A stretch of DNA of 64,000 bases from the NCBI GenBank assembly GCA_020809705.1, contig CP085825.1, positions 1,488,001 to 1,552,000 on the forward strand, in the 5' to 3' direction. Of this stretch, positions 11,628 to 22,890 are shown piece after piece. Under the pieces are notes generated by a model, which had not been told where the DNA came from, searched no databases, and was given only the letters and a program-made list of their open reading frames with translations. The position numbers were made by a program, and so were the translations under genes. Every line of letters begins with the position of its first letter. Position 1 is the stretch's first letter. Origin of the DNA: Calonectria ilicicola (lineage: Eukaryota; Ascomycota; Sordariomycetes; Hypocreales; Nectriaceae).

Positions 11628-13372
11628 TCAAGGGCTATTACCCTTGGGGTCACGAGCCTCAAACATGTGACGGCTCTTGTAGCCCTCTTCGGTAGTGACA
11701 TCGATCTTCTGGCCCTTGGGCACCATTTCGTGCTTGAAAGCCCAGCCGAGCCGCCGGCAAAGCTCGGTAACGACAATGTCGCAATCGCCCAGAAGATCAA
11801 TGTCAAAGTTAATGTGCGAAACCGCCTGGCGAGAGATGTAGATCTGAGGAATGTGCGAAGGCAGCCAGCTCACAATCTCAGATACGGGCGTTACCTTGAG
11901 TGATGTGCCGATGACGACAACCAAGTCGACCTTATCACGATCGTTCTCGGTGAGTCGCTTAGAGAACTCATCAGGCAGTGCCTCGCCGAAAAATGTAATG
12001 TCCGGCTTCATAACTCCGGCCGAGGGGATGTCGTACTCGGAATCATCGGAACTCTCATCTGCGCTCCAGCGCCGACGCTTCTTCTCGGCGCCGGCAGAGC
12101 GCTTTCGCTTCACCGCACCGCCAGTTGCACGCAATTGCTGGATGCAACGGGGGCAGCGAGGGATCTTGTCGGCTTTGATTTCAGGGAAAATCTTCTCGCC
12201 TTGCATCTTGAATCCGCACTGCACACAGGTGGCAGTACCAAATGAGCCATGGCACTGGATGAGCTTTTCCTTAGGAACGCCAGCCTTGATCTCAAGGTTG
12301 TCAATGTTTTGCGAGTAGTTGGTCAGAAGCTTGCCGCGGTCATTGAGCATAGAGATGAATTTGTGCGTGGGCGTGAAGCGATCGGTATTGGGCAGGATGT
12401 CCTTGGCGACCGAGTAGAAGATAGTAGGGTCTTGTCTGAAGACATCAATGTCAAAGACTTCCTGTGGATCGCTGAGACCAAGGTGTTCCAATTTAGAGTA
12501 AAGACCGGTTCCCTTAGAACGGAAATCGGGAATGCCCAGCGAGGTCGAAATACCCGCGCCTGTCAGAAGAATAATGTTCTTGCTCTTCTGAATTAAATTG
12601 ACGGCATCCTCAACCGAGTTGTAGCGCGATAGCTTTGCGCGCTTCGACAACTCACGGGTGATAGCCAGCGAAAGTAAGCTGAAGTAAGCCTCGTCATCCT
12701 CGCCCTCGAGAAAGGCTGGGGCGCGGATGCCAAAAGCGCTGAGAAGTTTCTTGGCCGTGTATCGGCCAGCGTCAACTGTGCGTTGACAAAAAACGGCAGG
12801 GCCTTGTTCTCGGAGTTCCCGACGGAGTCTGCTCGCTTCCTCGGGCGTGCAGGCATCGGGATCTAGAAGCGTCCTTGATTAGCAACTAAAGTTTGCCACA
12901 GTAGCAACAAGCACAATGCAATCATGCCGGGTCCATTTCCACTTTGGGCGACAGATGACCGACATGAGATGCAGAAATACCTCGGATCCACTTGGAACGT
13001 GGTTGTGAATAACAAGCAAAGGCAATGAAATGGTCGCCGATAAGGCCATGGGGGAACGCGTGAGGAAGAAGCAAAGGGAGATTGCTAGGTGAGCACAGAA
13101 AAGAAAAAAGGCCAAAACTCACCATCAGAAACAGCGCCAGGATCGGCGGCCAGATCCTCAAAAGCATCTTCAAAGAGCGAATCTGTTTCCCACGAATCTC
13201 GGACATCGGCGACTCTCTCTTCAAGTTCAGCGAGGGCGACATTGGCGGCAGCCTCCTTGATCTGATCCTCGGTAGGGTTTTCGCCCAACTTGTCAAACGC
13301 GTTGGCGTTGGCTTTGCGTTTGGCCAGCGACACGCCCTTAGCGGCACCTCGCTTGGTATTCATGCCGGGCAT
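11628..13372 (-). CDS. Class I sirtuin, NAD-dependent histone/protein deacetylase (Sir2/Hst1-like)
   Basis: Exon 1 is 13123-13372, the intron is 12863-13122 (260 bp, GTGAGT..TCTAG), and exon 2 is 11628-12862, giving 494 residues. The catalytic core starts near residue 165. It has the NAD motif [15 protein letters not shown] (from 185), YSQNIDNLE (266-274), the general base His288 in CHGSF, zinc ligands Cys296/299/320/323, FFGEALP and the GTSLKV NAD site (403-408). Residues ~84-160 ([12 protein letters not shown]..) resemble the N-terminal extension of class I Sir2 proteins. An insertion at ~325-366 within the zinc module is rich in Lys/Arg then Asp/Ser (KRKR, KKRRR), a likely nuclear localisation signal. 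Expected role: chromatin silencing and transcriptional repression in the nucleus. The ATG at 13372 is chosen; a second in-frame ATG lies at 13363. Confidence 0.9.
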
Positions 13373-13698
13373 GGGGAGAGTTGACGAGGAAATGAAACGA
13401 AGGGTAAAAGAGTTGATTGCCGACCAGTGAAAGTAAAGAAGATGACAGGACGAAAAGGGAAGACAAGGGGAGAAGCCAACAGTGGGTTGGAAATTAATAA
13501 AAGTGTGTGAATGAGTTGGTTGCAAGGATGTGTTGGTTGTTTTTTTTTTAGGATGCGTGGCGTGCGGTGCGAATTTACCCGCGGCAGTCAGCAGTAAATT
13601 AGGTATGTGAGAAAGCCGGTGAGCGTCAAGGTGATTTCGGTGTCTCAGTTTTTTTAATGGGCGATAGGCGATGGAGACAAGTTGGGTCACGCCAGTGC

Positions 13699-13715
13699 TT
13701 TTTTTTTTTTTTTTT
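13699..13715. repeat. T17 homopolymer
   Basis: An uninterrupted run of 17 T. Similar runs recur across the window at 8197, 16609, 43251 and 57795, and A runs at 17334 and 25262. Confidence 0.9.
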
Positions 13716-14493
13716 GCCCAAGGGGGACGGAGGGGAGAGGGGGAATGGTTGGAATGGGGCGTGGAAGCGTGGGTTTTGTAAGAGAAAAGGTTGCCAAGGA
13801 AGAAAACGGAAGAGGAAATGTAGAGGAAATAGACTGGCAGGAGTCAGGTAGAGTAGAATAAGGTAGAAGAAAGCGGGTCAGCGACACGGAGACGGCATCT
13901 AAAATTAAAGTCGATGGCGACAAGATGAGCGCGGTGAAGCCTGCGTTTCTGCTCCCTGCAGTGACTTTGTCTGTTCGTCAGGTCTGTGCCCTCTCGTTGA
14001 GGCAAGTATTGCGGGAAGGGATTGTGTGGTTTCTCAAAGCTTTGATTCCTGAGAAGCCAAAGGGTTGTGAAGGATAAGAAAGAGGAAGCGTGGCCGGGGG
14101 CAGAAAGAGATGGGGACCAGGGAGCCAGGGCGATGCACTAGATAGGCGACGCGGGTGAGAGGGTGGGAAAAAAAGGAAAGGAGAGAAGGAGGGAAGAAAG
14201 AAGAAAGTGAACCAGAAGTCCAAAGGACAAAAGGTAATAAAGCACCTTGATTAAGGTCACGGTCAGGCCGGTAAGGTACTAAAACCTGAGAGGGGGATAG
14301 GTGCGGAATGCAAGACGTAAAGACTGCTGCGAGTGCGAGACGCAGTCAGGCAAACGCGAATGCAAGCGAGCCAACGTGGACGGATGGAGAAGGTAGCCAC
14401 AAAGACCAGACACACACAGCAACGCGAAGGAGCACGTTGCGAAGATGACTTTTGAATATCGAGCTGAAGCCGCCCGATGGTTTTGATGTTTGA

Positions 14494-14526
14494 TTTGATT
14501 TTGGTTTTGGTTTTGGTTTTGATTTG
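14494..14526. repeat. TTTTGG-type hexamer repeat
   Basis: Imperfect tandem TTTTGG/TTTTGA units occur within the purine/pyrimidine-skewed sirtuin upstream region. Confidence 0.6.
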
Positions 14527-17500
14527 AATATTCAAAGGGGAAATGGGAACATGGGAGGCAAGGAAACCACCGCGTTTATCGTTTCGGTCCCTGCGGTCCG
14601 TGCGGCTGGTAAGTAATTAGGTGCAAGTAGTAGTCGTGGGCCAGGCAAATCAGTTAGTCAGACCGGCTGACAAGGCGCAGAAAACCGAGACTGAGTTGAA
14701 TTGAGGACGAGTTGAATGGCGGAGGTCTGAATCTTGCCTTTTCTGGGTTTGCGTTGCGTTGTGTTGCGGGTGCTATCGTGAAGGCAATGTGATGTGTTGT
14801 CTTTTTTTGGGGGGTACGTCGTGTGTCGTAGCAGTCGCCCGCTTTTCGATTGCGAGCGTGATGGTGGTCTTTAAGGGGAGAGGGAAAAAAAAAAAACCTT
14901 CCTCTTGGTTGTGAATCCGTAACCTCTCGGGTGCAAGTATGCGTCACGACAAGTCCTTGGCGAAACTTTGGTCGATAAAACGCGTTTATAGAAAGGCAAG
15001 AGAGAGGGTTGACAGAAAAGAGATAGATCAAGGGCGATGGAAACCAGAAGGGCATGGATGGGTGGGTTGGGCTTTGGGCGGCGGGTGAGCAGAGACACAG
15101 ACAGAGAGCGAATCCGAATGACGAAAGAATGCGAGCGCCCCCGAGTGACAGTGACTGCGAGTGACGAGACGAGTGACGAGGTGAGCGGGCAAAGTAAAAC
15201 CAGATGAGTCGCAAAAGCCCAAGCAGGGATGGCCTACATACATACTACATACTACATTGAAACGCATGCCCATACAAAATGCCAGTTGCCGCACCGCCTA
15301 GTTCTATCCCTCGCTGCACTTTTCTTTTTTGCTCGTCCAGGCTTTTTCGCATGCTTCCATCTCGTCTTTGTGTCTCGAGTCACCCGTTTTCCCTATCTCG
15401 TTCTGTCCAACAATGCGGCTATGCTAACCTGCCCAGTCCAGCCGAGTCCAGCCCATTCCCGCCGCCGGCCCTCACCCCCCCAGTCAAGCCAAGTCAAACC
15501 AACCCAACCAAGGCTCGTTCCCGTCCAAATTATTACGCACCACGAGCAATAGCGCCAGCAGAGTTTCCGTGAGGGCGCCACCCCTGTCCCAACCCTCCTT
15601 GTGCCCCCGTCTGCGCGTGTATGATTAGTGACAGGCCCGCCGAGTCTGCTGCACATGTCCTCTTGGGCTCTGGTTGTCTCGTAACTCGGCCTTCTGTCGT
15701 CCAGAGTTATTTTCTTTTTTCTCTTTGCTGCATAGGAAAAGCGGAGAAATGGGCGGGACGGCATATGGTGTGCGTGCGCGCCTGTGTCAGTGTGGGTGTG
15801 TTAGTGCTGTAGTTGCATGATATGATGGGCTTATTATTATGCTACCTATTCCCACTTGTTGCTCACTCTTTGAAGCTGCTCTCTTTGGGTGTCTTCCCCC
15901 CCCTCCCTCCCCAACATGGAATCTGGCTTCCTGATAGACGGTCAGTTCAGTCTTTTTTTTTTTCTTTTTCTTTTGGGCCTCCTCAAATGCCCAAAGAACC
16001 AAGCGATAGAATGTCGCGACCCGCCAGCAAGCAAGCACAACGCATCCTCCCACTGTCCCTCTACGTCTCCTGAACCTGAACTGAGTCTGCCCCCACAATC
16101 CTCCCTCGCCCAGTCGGGGAGGAAACATGGCGCTGCGTCGTTGGCTGATTGGCTGAACTACTATCCATCACGGGCTGCCGCTGCCGGGTACTCTGCTGTT
16201 GTGTACTCTGGGACTGGCTGGGCGACGCTGAGCTATCGCTCCAACAAGTAAAACACACAGACGCTGACGGACCGGCGGCTTCGATGCAATTAGCCTTTCA
16301 GCCACGTCTGAGGCAAAAATGCACTCTCGCTCTATTTAATGATCATCGCCATTTATCGTGAGTGTCATCGACATGCCGATAACCAGCATTCTGTCTCAGC
16401 AACACCCAAGGTCTTGTTCTCTGCAGCACCCAGCCTGGCCTCTCAACAACTCGCCGTTGCTCACATCTCACTTTTCCTACGTAGCCCCCTTGCTCTTTGC
16501 TCCAGCACCCGCATGCTCCCGACTTGCCCGACCACGCCAGGTAGATTAAGACTTTGGGTGGTGATTGGCGGCCAGCTCCGCACTTCAGGCCCAGCACATG
16601 CGCTATTGTTTTTTTTTTTTTTTTTCAAAATCCTTCTCATACAGTTACTTCACCTTTCGCCCGCCCAGTGTCCCTTTTTTTCAACCCACCGGGATGTGTA
16701 CCCCTGTAACATGCTGTTACACAACATCAATCGGCGAGTTGCCAAAACGGCGACATGCACTCCGCCTAAATACGGCGATCTCGCCATGTTAAACTTCGTA
16801 CACAAAGGGAAACGCGGTACGCATAAACAACCCAAACAGCCTCGGAACTCTATGCCACCCAGTAAGCGTGCCGCCAAGGCAAACCGATCGACAGTAGCAA
16901 ACAATACGAGAACTAAAAGCAATCAAATCAACCCACCGTGATTGAGCACCTCTTAGTCGGGTGTGTGCAGTAGCCCAGGTTTCACAAGCATTCCACAACA
17001 CAACCCAGCCCGGCTGGACTGCTTCCTCGCCTTGCCTCGTCTATGTTACCCCAGTTGCGTCCACTCGCCGCTAGCCAGCCACTCATCCAACATCATCATG
17101 CTGACAATGTGCATAACCCCCCTCCTCACCACAAGGGCTATGTGAAAACTGACTGTCCGCCCTCCGAATAAACCTATGACGGCCCGCCCGTGGCAACAAC
17201 CAAGCCACTAAAAAAAAGCCCAATCACCTAGCAATGGCTAATTCGCCCTCCCACAGGTTCTAGCCCTTGGTGTGATCTCCACCCTAACCATTGCTAATGC
17301 AAATCCTCCCAAGGATCAGGGTTAACAAAGGGGAAAAAAAAAAAAAAGGATCCTCGCCATATTGGAGTCTGGCCATCTTCAAGATCAAAGTAACGCGGGC
17401 GGCATCACACTTGATAGAAGCTGTGCACTATACTCCAAAACCCGTCTTCGGCGATCACTGTAGATTCCTTGGGGGCCGTCACCCGTGTCAGAGCGTCTCA

Positions 17501-18591
17501 AATGGGGGGTTTTTCTCTGACCACATGCACCTGAGAAACTCAAATTAGCTAAACATTTATTTTTCTCTGACTTACTCATGGGAAGAAAGCCAACTGTCTT
17601 TTTTAAAGCAAAAGAAAAAAAAAGTCCCATCCACCAAACGAACTTCATTTTGACATAGTATAGCATTCAAATGTTACACATGAAATCTTTTTATTTGAAG
17701 TTAGCATAGCATGAGATAGGGGGAAGCAAATAACTTTGTAAATGTTCAAAATCCGATCTGCCCATCCGAGTTACAGTCCTCCATTGTCAAGAAATATCTA
17801 GCTAAAGTCTATTCACATATGAAAGAAGAGGCTGTGAGCCTCTCCGTCTGCTACGCGGACAGAACAGAAGGAAACTCGAAACAAACCACAGTCAATTCAT
17901 ACGCATAGACTTAAGCTTGTGAGCCGATTGCAACGCTTTCAGGGCATTTAATATGGCCCCCAGCATCTCTGATAATAATGATAAGAATAAGCATTAACAG
18001 TTAACCATATTCTGTCACAAACAGGGACTCGCCATCATTACAGATCAAGAGAGACAAGAATATGACAATCTCAATGAATCCTAAGTCTAAACAATGACAT
18101 ACTAGACCAGGTTTATCATCGCTGTTCTTTTCTTTGAATTCTGCTCTCGGTGGCGTGAGAGATTAGCACCAATTGCCTCAGCTACTGCCATCACCTCCTT
18201 GTCCAAGTTTTCCATTCTTGAACAACGCAGTATGAGATAACATATTAGCTTTTTCCGTGTTTGAAGATGTGCGTTTGGACACACATGTTCTCCCACATGA
18301 GTAGCTTCTTAGTGGCCAAGTATAGACTGATTGCTTTTGTATTCATCCCATTATACACGTCATGCCATTGGAACTCATCAAGAACTAGTCACAAACACTT
18401 GGTAGTCAATACGCGTTGGCGAACACTATTATCTTATGCTATTCAAGGGTATTTTCCATAATAATGTATGAAGGTCTTACAAAAAAAAAACTAAGTTTTG
18501 AACGCAGTCGTAACCCAACAGCAAAGACAATGATTAAAAGCAATACTCGAACCAGGTCTAGAGCCTCCCGTATAATACAACACCATTACTC

Positions 18592-21500
18592 CTATTTGTG
18601 CGCCGCGCTGTCCTGATTCCCATTACCTCGATTCTCCCCCTCTACTTGCCCTTCTTGTGCAGACCGAGTCATAGGTTGCCATCCTGCTGCAACTCCTGCT
18701 GCTACGATGCCTGCCATAACAGTAGGTGCCCCCAAGGCAGAGTTAGACCGAGATCGGTTAGATCGAGGTCTTCTTCGCGACTCCGGAGTCGCCGCCACAG
18801 GCGACGTAATGCCATCTTCCTGGATAGGTGTGTGTGGCACATTCAGAGAGTTGGAGCGCGAGTGCGATCGTGATTGAGATCGTGAGTGTGATGGGCTTCT
18901 CGATCGCGACATGAGCGTTTCCTTGGGGTGTTGGATCGCGAACTTGAGATTGTTCAAGCGACCTCCCTTCATTCGCCTGAGAAAGTTAAGCTCATCTCGC
19001 AGATCTGCCAGTGGCTCGGGATACATTTCCATCTCCTCATCCGAGATAGTCAAGCCGGGAACCTTGTTGGCCCGGCTCCTGAGGAATTCAGGAATCAAAG
19101 CAAACATGACCTTGTCTGGGATAAGTCGGATGATGATACCAACAGGAATAGAGATGAAACCAAGGACAATAGCAATGCCCCAAAGAACTCCACTCTGTCC
19201 TTCGTCGGCAATAGAGAAAGCATGACCACCAACAAAGATGATCAAAACTTGACCACCACACATAATAGCGCTAATGCCAATGAAGAACCAGTTCTTCAAA
19301 AGGCCTTCAAAAATATTGAACTTGTTATCGAGACGTCGGTTGCTAAAAGCATGGTTAGTATCATACAAGGGGCTTACTGGGTTGGTGTTACTTACTTCCA
19401 CTGGTTGAAGATTTGCATCCAGACAAAGGTGTTGAAAACCAGTGTAGCAATTTCGTCATCACTAGGGGTGTCATTAAGAGGAAGGATTCCCTTAGGGCCA
19501 CCGTAATAGAGCAAGAAGGTGATAGCAAGCTGATAGACAGATTGTCCCAGAATCATCTTCCACATAGTGGGGGAAATAATTCCAGAGCCCTTGGGCTCCG
19601 GCTTCCTATCCAATACACTATCATGCGGAGGATCAGTGGCAAGAGCGAGCGCAGCCAAAGTGTCCATGATCAGGTTGACCCAGAGCAGCTGGACGGCAGT
19701 CAAGACAGAGCTCTCCTCGCTACTAGACACAGCGGTAACAAATGTCAGGACAACCGCAGTGACGTTAACCGTAAGCTGGAACTGAAGGAAGCGCTTGACG
19801 GCATCGTTAACAGCTCGACCCCATTTCAAGGCCTTAACGATACTGGTAAAGTTGTCGTCCATTAAAATAATCGCAGATGCCTCTTTGGCAACCTCTGTTC
19901 CGGAAATTCCCATGGAAAAGCCAACATCAGCCATCTTGAGAGCAGGCGCATCGTTCGTGCCGTCACCTGTGACTGCGACGGTCTCGCCTTTGTCCTTTAG
20001 TCGCTTAACAAGAATGCGCTTGTCCTCAGGGCTAGATCGGGCCAGAACATGGAGTCGGGGAATGATCTGCTCCTGTTCGAACTTAGACAGATTGCGGAAC
20101 TCGGGTCCTTCCATCACAAGACTGTTGGGCTGCAAAATACCGCACTCTTTGGCAATGGCTTGAGCTGTGATCTTGTTGTCACCAGTAACCATTCGTACAA
20201 CAACACCAGCCTGCTGACAAAGTCGGACAGCTTCCGGCACACCTTCTCGCAGGGGATCCTGGATACCAACGACGCCAAGGAAAGACATGTTGTAAAAGAG
20301 GTCGTCGAAAAGGACCTCAGTAGTGCTACCTTCGGCAAATCGAACACCCTTAGGGGTCCATGTGTCATAATCCTTGTAACAAAGACCGATTGTTCGCAGC
20401 GAGCGTTTGGCGTAGCTCTCGATAAGGTGGTTAATGGTGCCAATATTTTCCTGAGACATGGGAGCAACAGAATCATCTGCAGCAGGGTTGCAGAGGACTT
20501 GACTACACTTCGAGAGAATGATCTCAGAAGCGCCCTTGATGTAAACTCTTGCTCCACCGTTGGGGCGAGCAACCACAATACCCATACACTTTCGGCTAGA
20601 ATCGAATGGAATCATTTGAAGGAGTTGAGAATTCTCACGTTCTTCGCTAACAGGGCCCATTCCTAGATGAGCTCGAGCAAACAGGAGAAGGGCCGTCTCG
20701 GTCTTGGATCCAATAAACGTCTTTTCGCCATCAACTTCGCCTTCAAACGCGGTTGAGTTTAGAGCAATGGACTTGAGAAGCAGTTCCTTGACAGGAGCAC
20801 TGAGCATCGAGGCAAATTCAGAGGCAGAAATGTCGCCACTAGTGTCGACAGGGCTTGTTTCGCCGTCACTACCGGGGGATTCAGGACGAGCTCCACCAAA
20901 TCGATGACTTGTACCGATAGCTCCAGACACGACTTGCATTTTATTCTGAGTCAAAGTTCCTGTCTTGTCTGAACAAATTGTAGAAGCGTTACCCATGACC
21001 TCGCAAGCTTTCAAATGACGCACCAGATTGGCATCGCGAAGCATTCGAGTTGTAGCAAATGCCAAAGCCAACGTAACCGCGAGAGGAAGGCCTTCAGGGA
21101 CGGCAACGACAATAATCGTTACAACAACGATAAAGATATTAAGAAACATCTGTCCCTTTTCGGCGGGGGAGACGTCGGCGGGTTGTTTCGGTAAGCGAAC
21201 AAGAAATTCGATGAACAAGACAATGAACAAGAGCAAACCAGCGGCACCACCAAGCTTGGCAATGTAGGTGGCAATAACGTTCAGCTTCATCTGAAGGGGA
21301 GTCATTTCGGGATCTTCGTTCAAAGCCATCAGGGTCTTTCCGTATGAAGAATAAACGCCAGTTGAAGTACACATGAATGTACCAACACCTTCCATGATGC
21401 GAGCGCCTGATTGAATAAAGGGATCCATTTTCTTGAGATCCTCATGGTTTTCAATGGCAGCGTAAACTTCGTCGGCAGGTCGTTTGCGGATGATGTCGGA

Positions 21501-22890
21501 TTCTCCAGTTGTCTGAGACTCGTCGCATTTGACATTGAACCCTTCAATCAAAATTCCATCCACGGGGACCAAGTCTCCAGGTTCCAAGTGAATTACATCA
21601 CCAGCCAAAATATCATAGACAGACAGTTCAATAGTTTTTCCGGATCGTACAGCCTTGACCTCGCGGTCCTGTTTCTTTTTGTTCAACTTGGCGAATTGGC
21701 GCTCCTTTTGATAATCGTTGAGAGACCCAACAATGACAACAATTGCAATTGCAACGATGATAGCCACACCTTCGATCCATTCGACCTTGGGTTCACCTGG
21801 TTTGTGTTCTCCTCCGAAAGTTTGGTAAAGTCCAACTGCCAAGCTGATCACGGCAGCGATCGACAAAAGAATGAGTACCTTGTCATTGTAAGTAATCCAC
21901 ATTAGTTCCAAAAGACTCTTTCCCTTCTTCTCGGGTAATCGATTATCTTTAAAAACTCGTAGTCGGTCTACAAACTTTTCACCATTCAAGTTAGACGATG
22001 GCTGTGGAGCAGCGGCCGATACACCCTCAGTTTCCATCTTGTGGTTTTTTATCGTGGCCTCGTCAAACGAGACCTGGCCTTCGAGATGCGTCTCATCAGC
22101 GCTAAGTCCAGATCTCCGATCTGACCTCAAGCCCTTCTCAATACCAGCAAGACCGCCCAACTTGTAGAACGCAGGCAGACTCTTGGGGTTAAACATTTTG
22201 TTCAGTTGACCTGGAGTGAAGGCAAACGGATTGTTTTCAACTTCAAAATCCTGTTCAGTGCCCACATCGGCCTTCAAAGCGGTCTCGTCATGCATAATCT
22301 TCTGGCTGGAGAGATTGGACTGCTTATATTTTTCCACTTGTGTCGACATCGAGTTGGACCCCACGACTGTCGTTTCTCCGTGAGATGAGAATGAACGCGA
22401 CATATCCTCCGAATCCACCGAATTTTGACGTGACCGGACGTTTTCGGGGACGGCCAGGAAAGCAGCACCGCGCTCACCCGACCGCGATGTGACCGGACTT
22501 GATACATTATGCGGGCTGGTTGGTCGGCTTTCTCGGTTATCGGGCGGGACAGACGTGTTCAAGTCGAGCCGGGGCTGTCGCTGCGACACCCAGCTGGCTG
22601 ATAATGGATCGACCGTTGTTGTCGGGCTCACGGTATCGTCTTGTGGGTATGAAGGAGATCTTCCGTGTACCGCTTGTTGGTGTTGCGAATCAGGCGCCAT
22701 TTCAGGAGGTGTGGCGCTCGGATTGACATCCGTCGTATCGATGGTTATGGTAGGACTGAGAAGAAAGGCAGTCAGTAAAATATACAAGAGTAGAGATATA
22801 TGGCTTTGGGTCCTGGCGATGGATGCCTCCCGTCGGTCTGTGTACATACGCTCTGCGCCTCGCTGGCGGGTCACTCGACGGCTCCGACAT
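18592..22890 (-). CDS. PMC1: P-type IIB calcium-transporting ATPase (PMC1-like, vacuolar)
   Basis: Three exons, 22850-22890, 19396-22755 and 18592-19342, are joined across introns of 94 bp (GTATGT, CTGAC branch, CTCAG) and 53 bp, giving 1383 residues. The tiny first exon supplies MSEPSSDPPARRR. Visible signatures are VPEGLPLAVTLALAF, the phosphorylated Asp near residue 610 in CSDKTGTLTQNKM, KGASEIIL, TGDNKITAQAIAKECGI, and GDGTNDAPALKMADVGFSM with ten expected membrane helices. The second splice gives FNQWNNRRLDNKFN, as in fungal PMC1 proteins. The protein exports cytosolic Ca2+ into the vacuole or across the plasma membrane using ATP. The N-terminal ~290 residues are long and Ser-rich. The C-terminus carries an unusual Arg-Ser repeat segment (SRSRSPSHSRSQSRSHSRS). 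An internal ATG at 22700 would give a shorter unspliced start; the spliced start is preferred because the intron signals are strong. Confidence 0.93.

Larger units (their letters stand above)
13373..18591. other. 5.2-kb gene-free region between sirtuin and calcium ATPase
   Basis: I find no recognisable gene. The plus strand is purine-rich from about 13,720 to 15,230 (so the sirtuin-sense strand is pyrimidine-rich, as fungal leaders often are), then switches to pyrimidine-rich from about 15,260 to 17,100. It is AT-rich near 17,660-18,590. Homopolymers include T17 at 13699-13715, T17 at 16609-16625 and A14 at 17334-17347. The longest open frame (16339-16941, 200 codons) is compositionally random and has no family features. 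Confidence 0.5.

Noticed and set aside
14654..15214. 186-codon minus-strand ORF
   Set aside because: The initiating codon is TTG and the frame reflects pyrimidine-rich composition.
16339..16941. 200-codon plus-strand ORF
   Set aside because: It begins with ATG but has a random composition, runs through a T17 tract (poly-Phe) and shows no domain.
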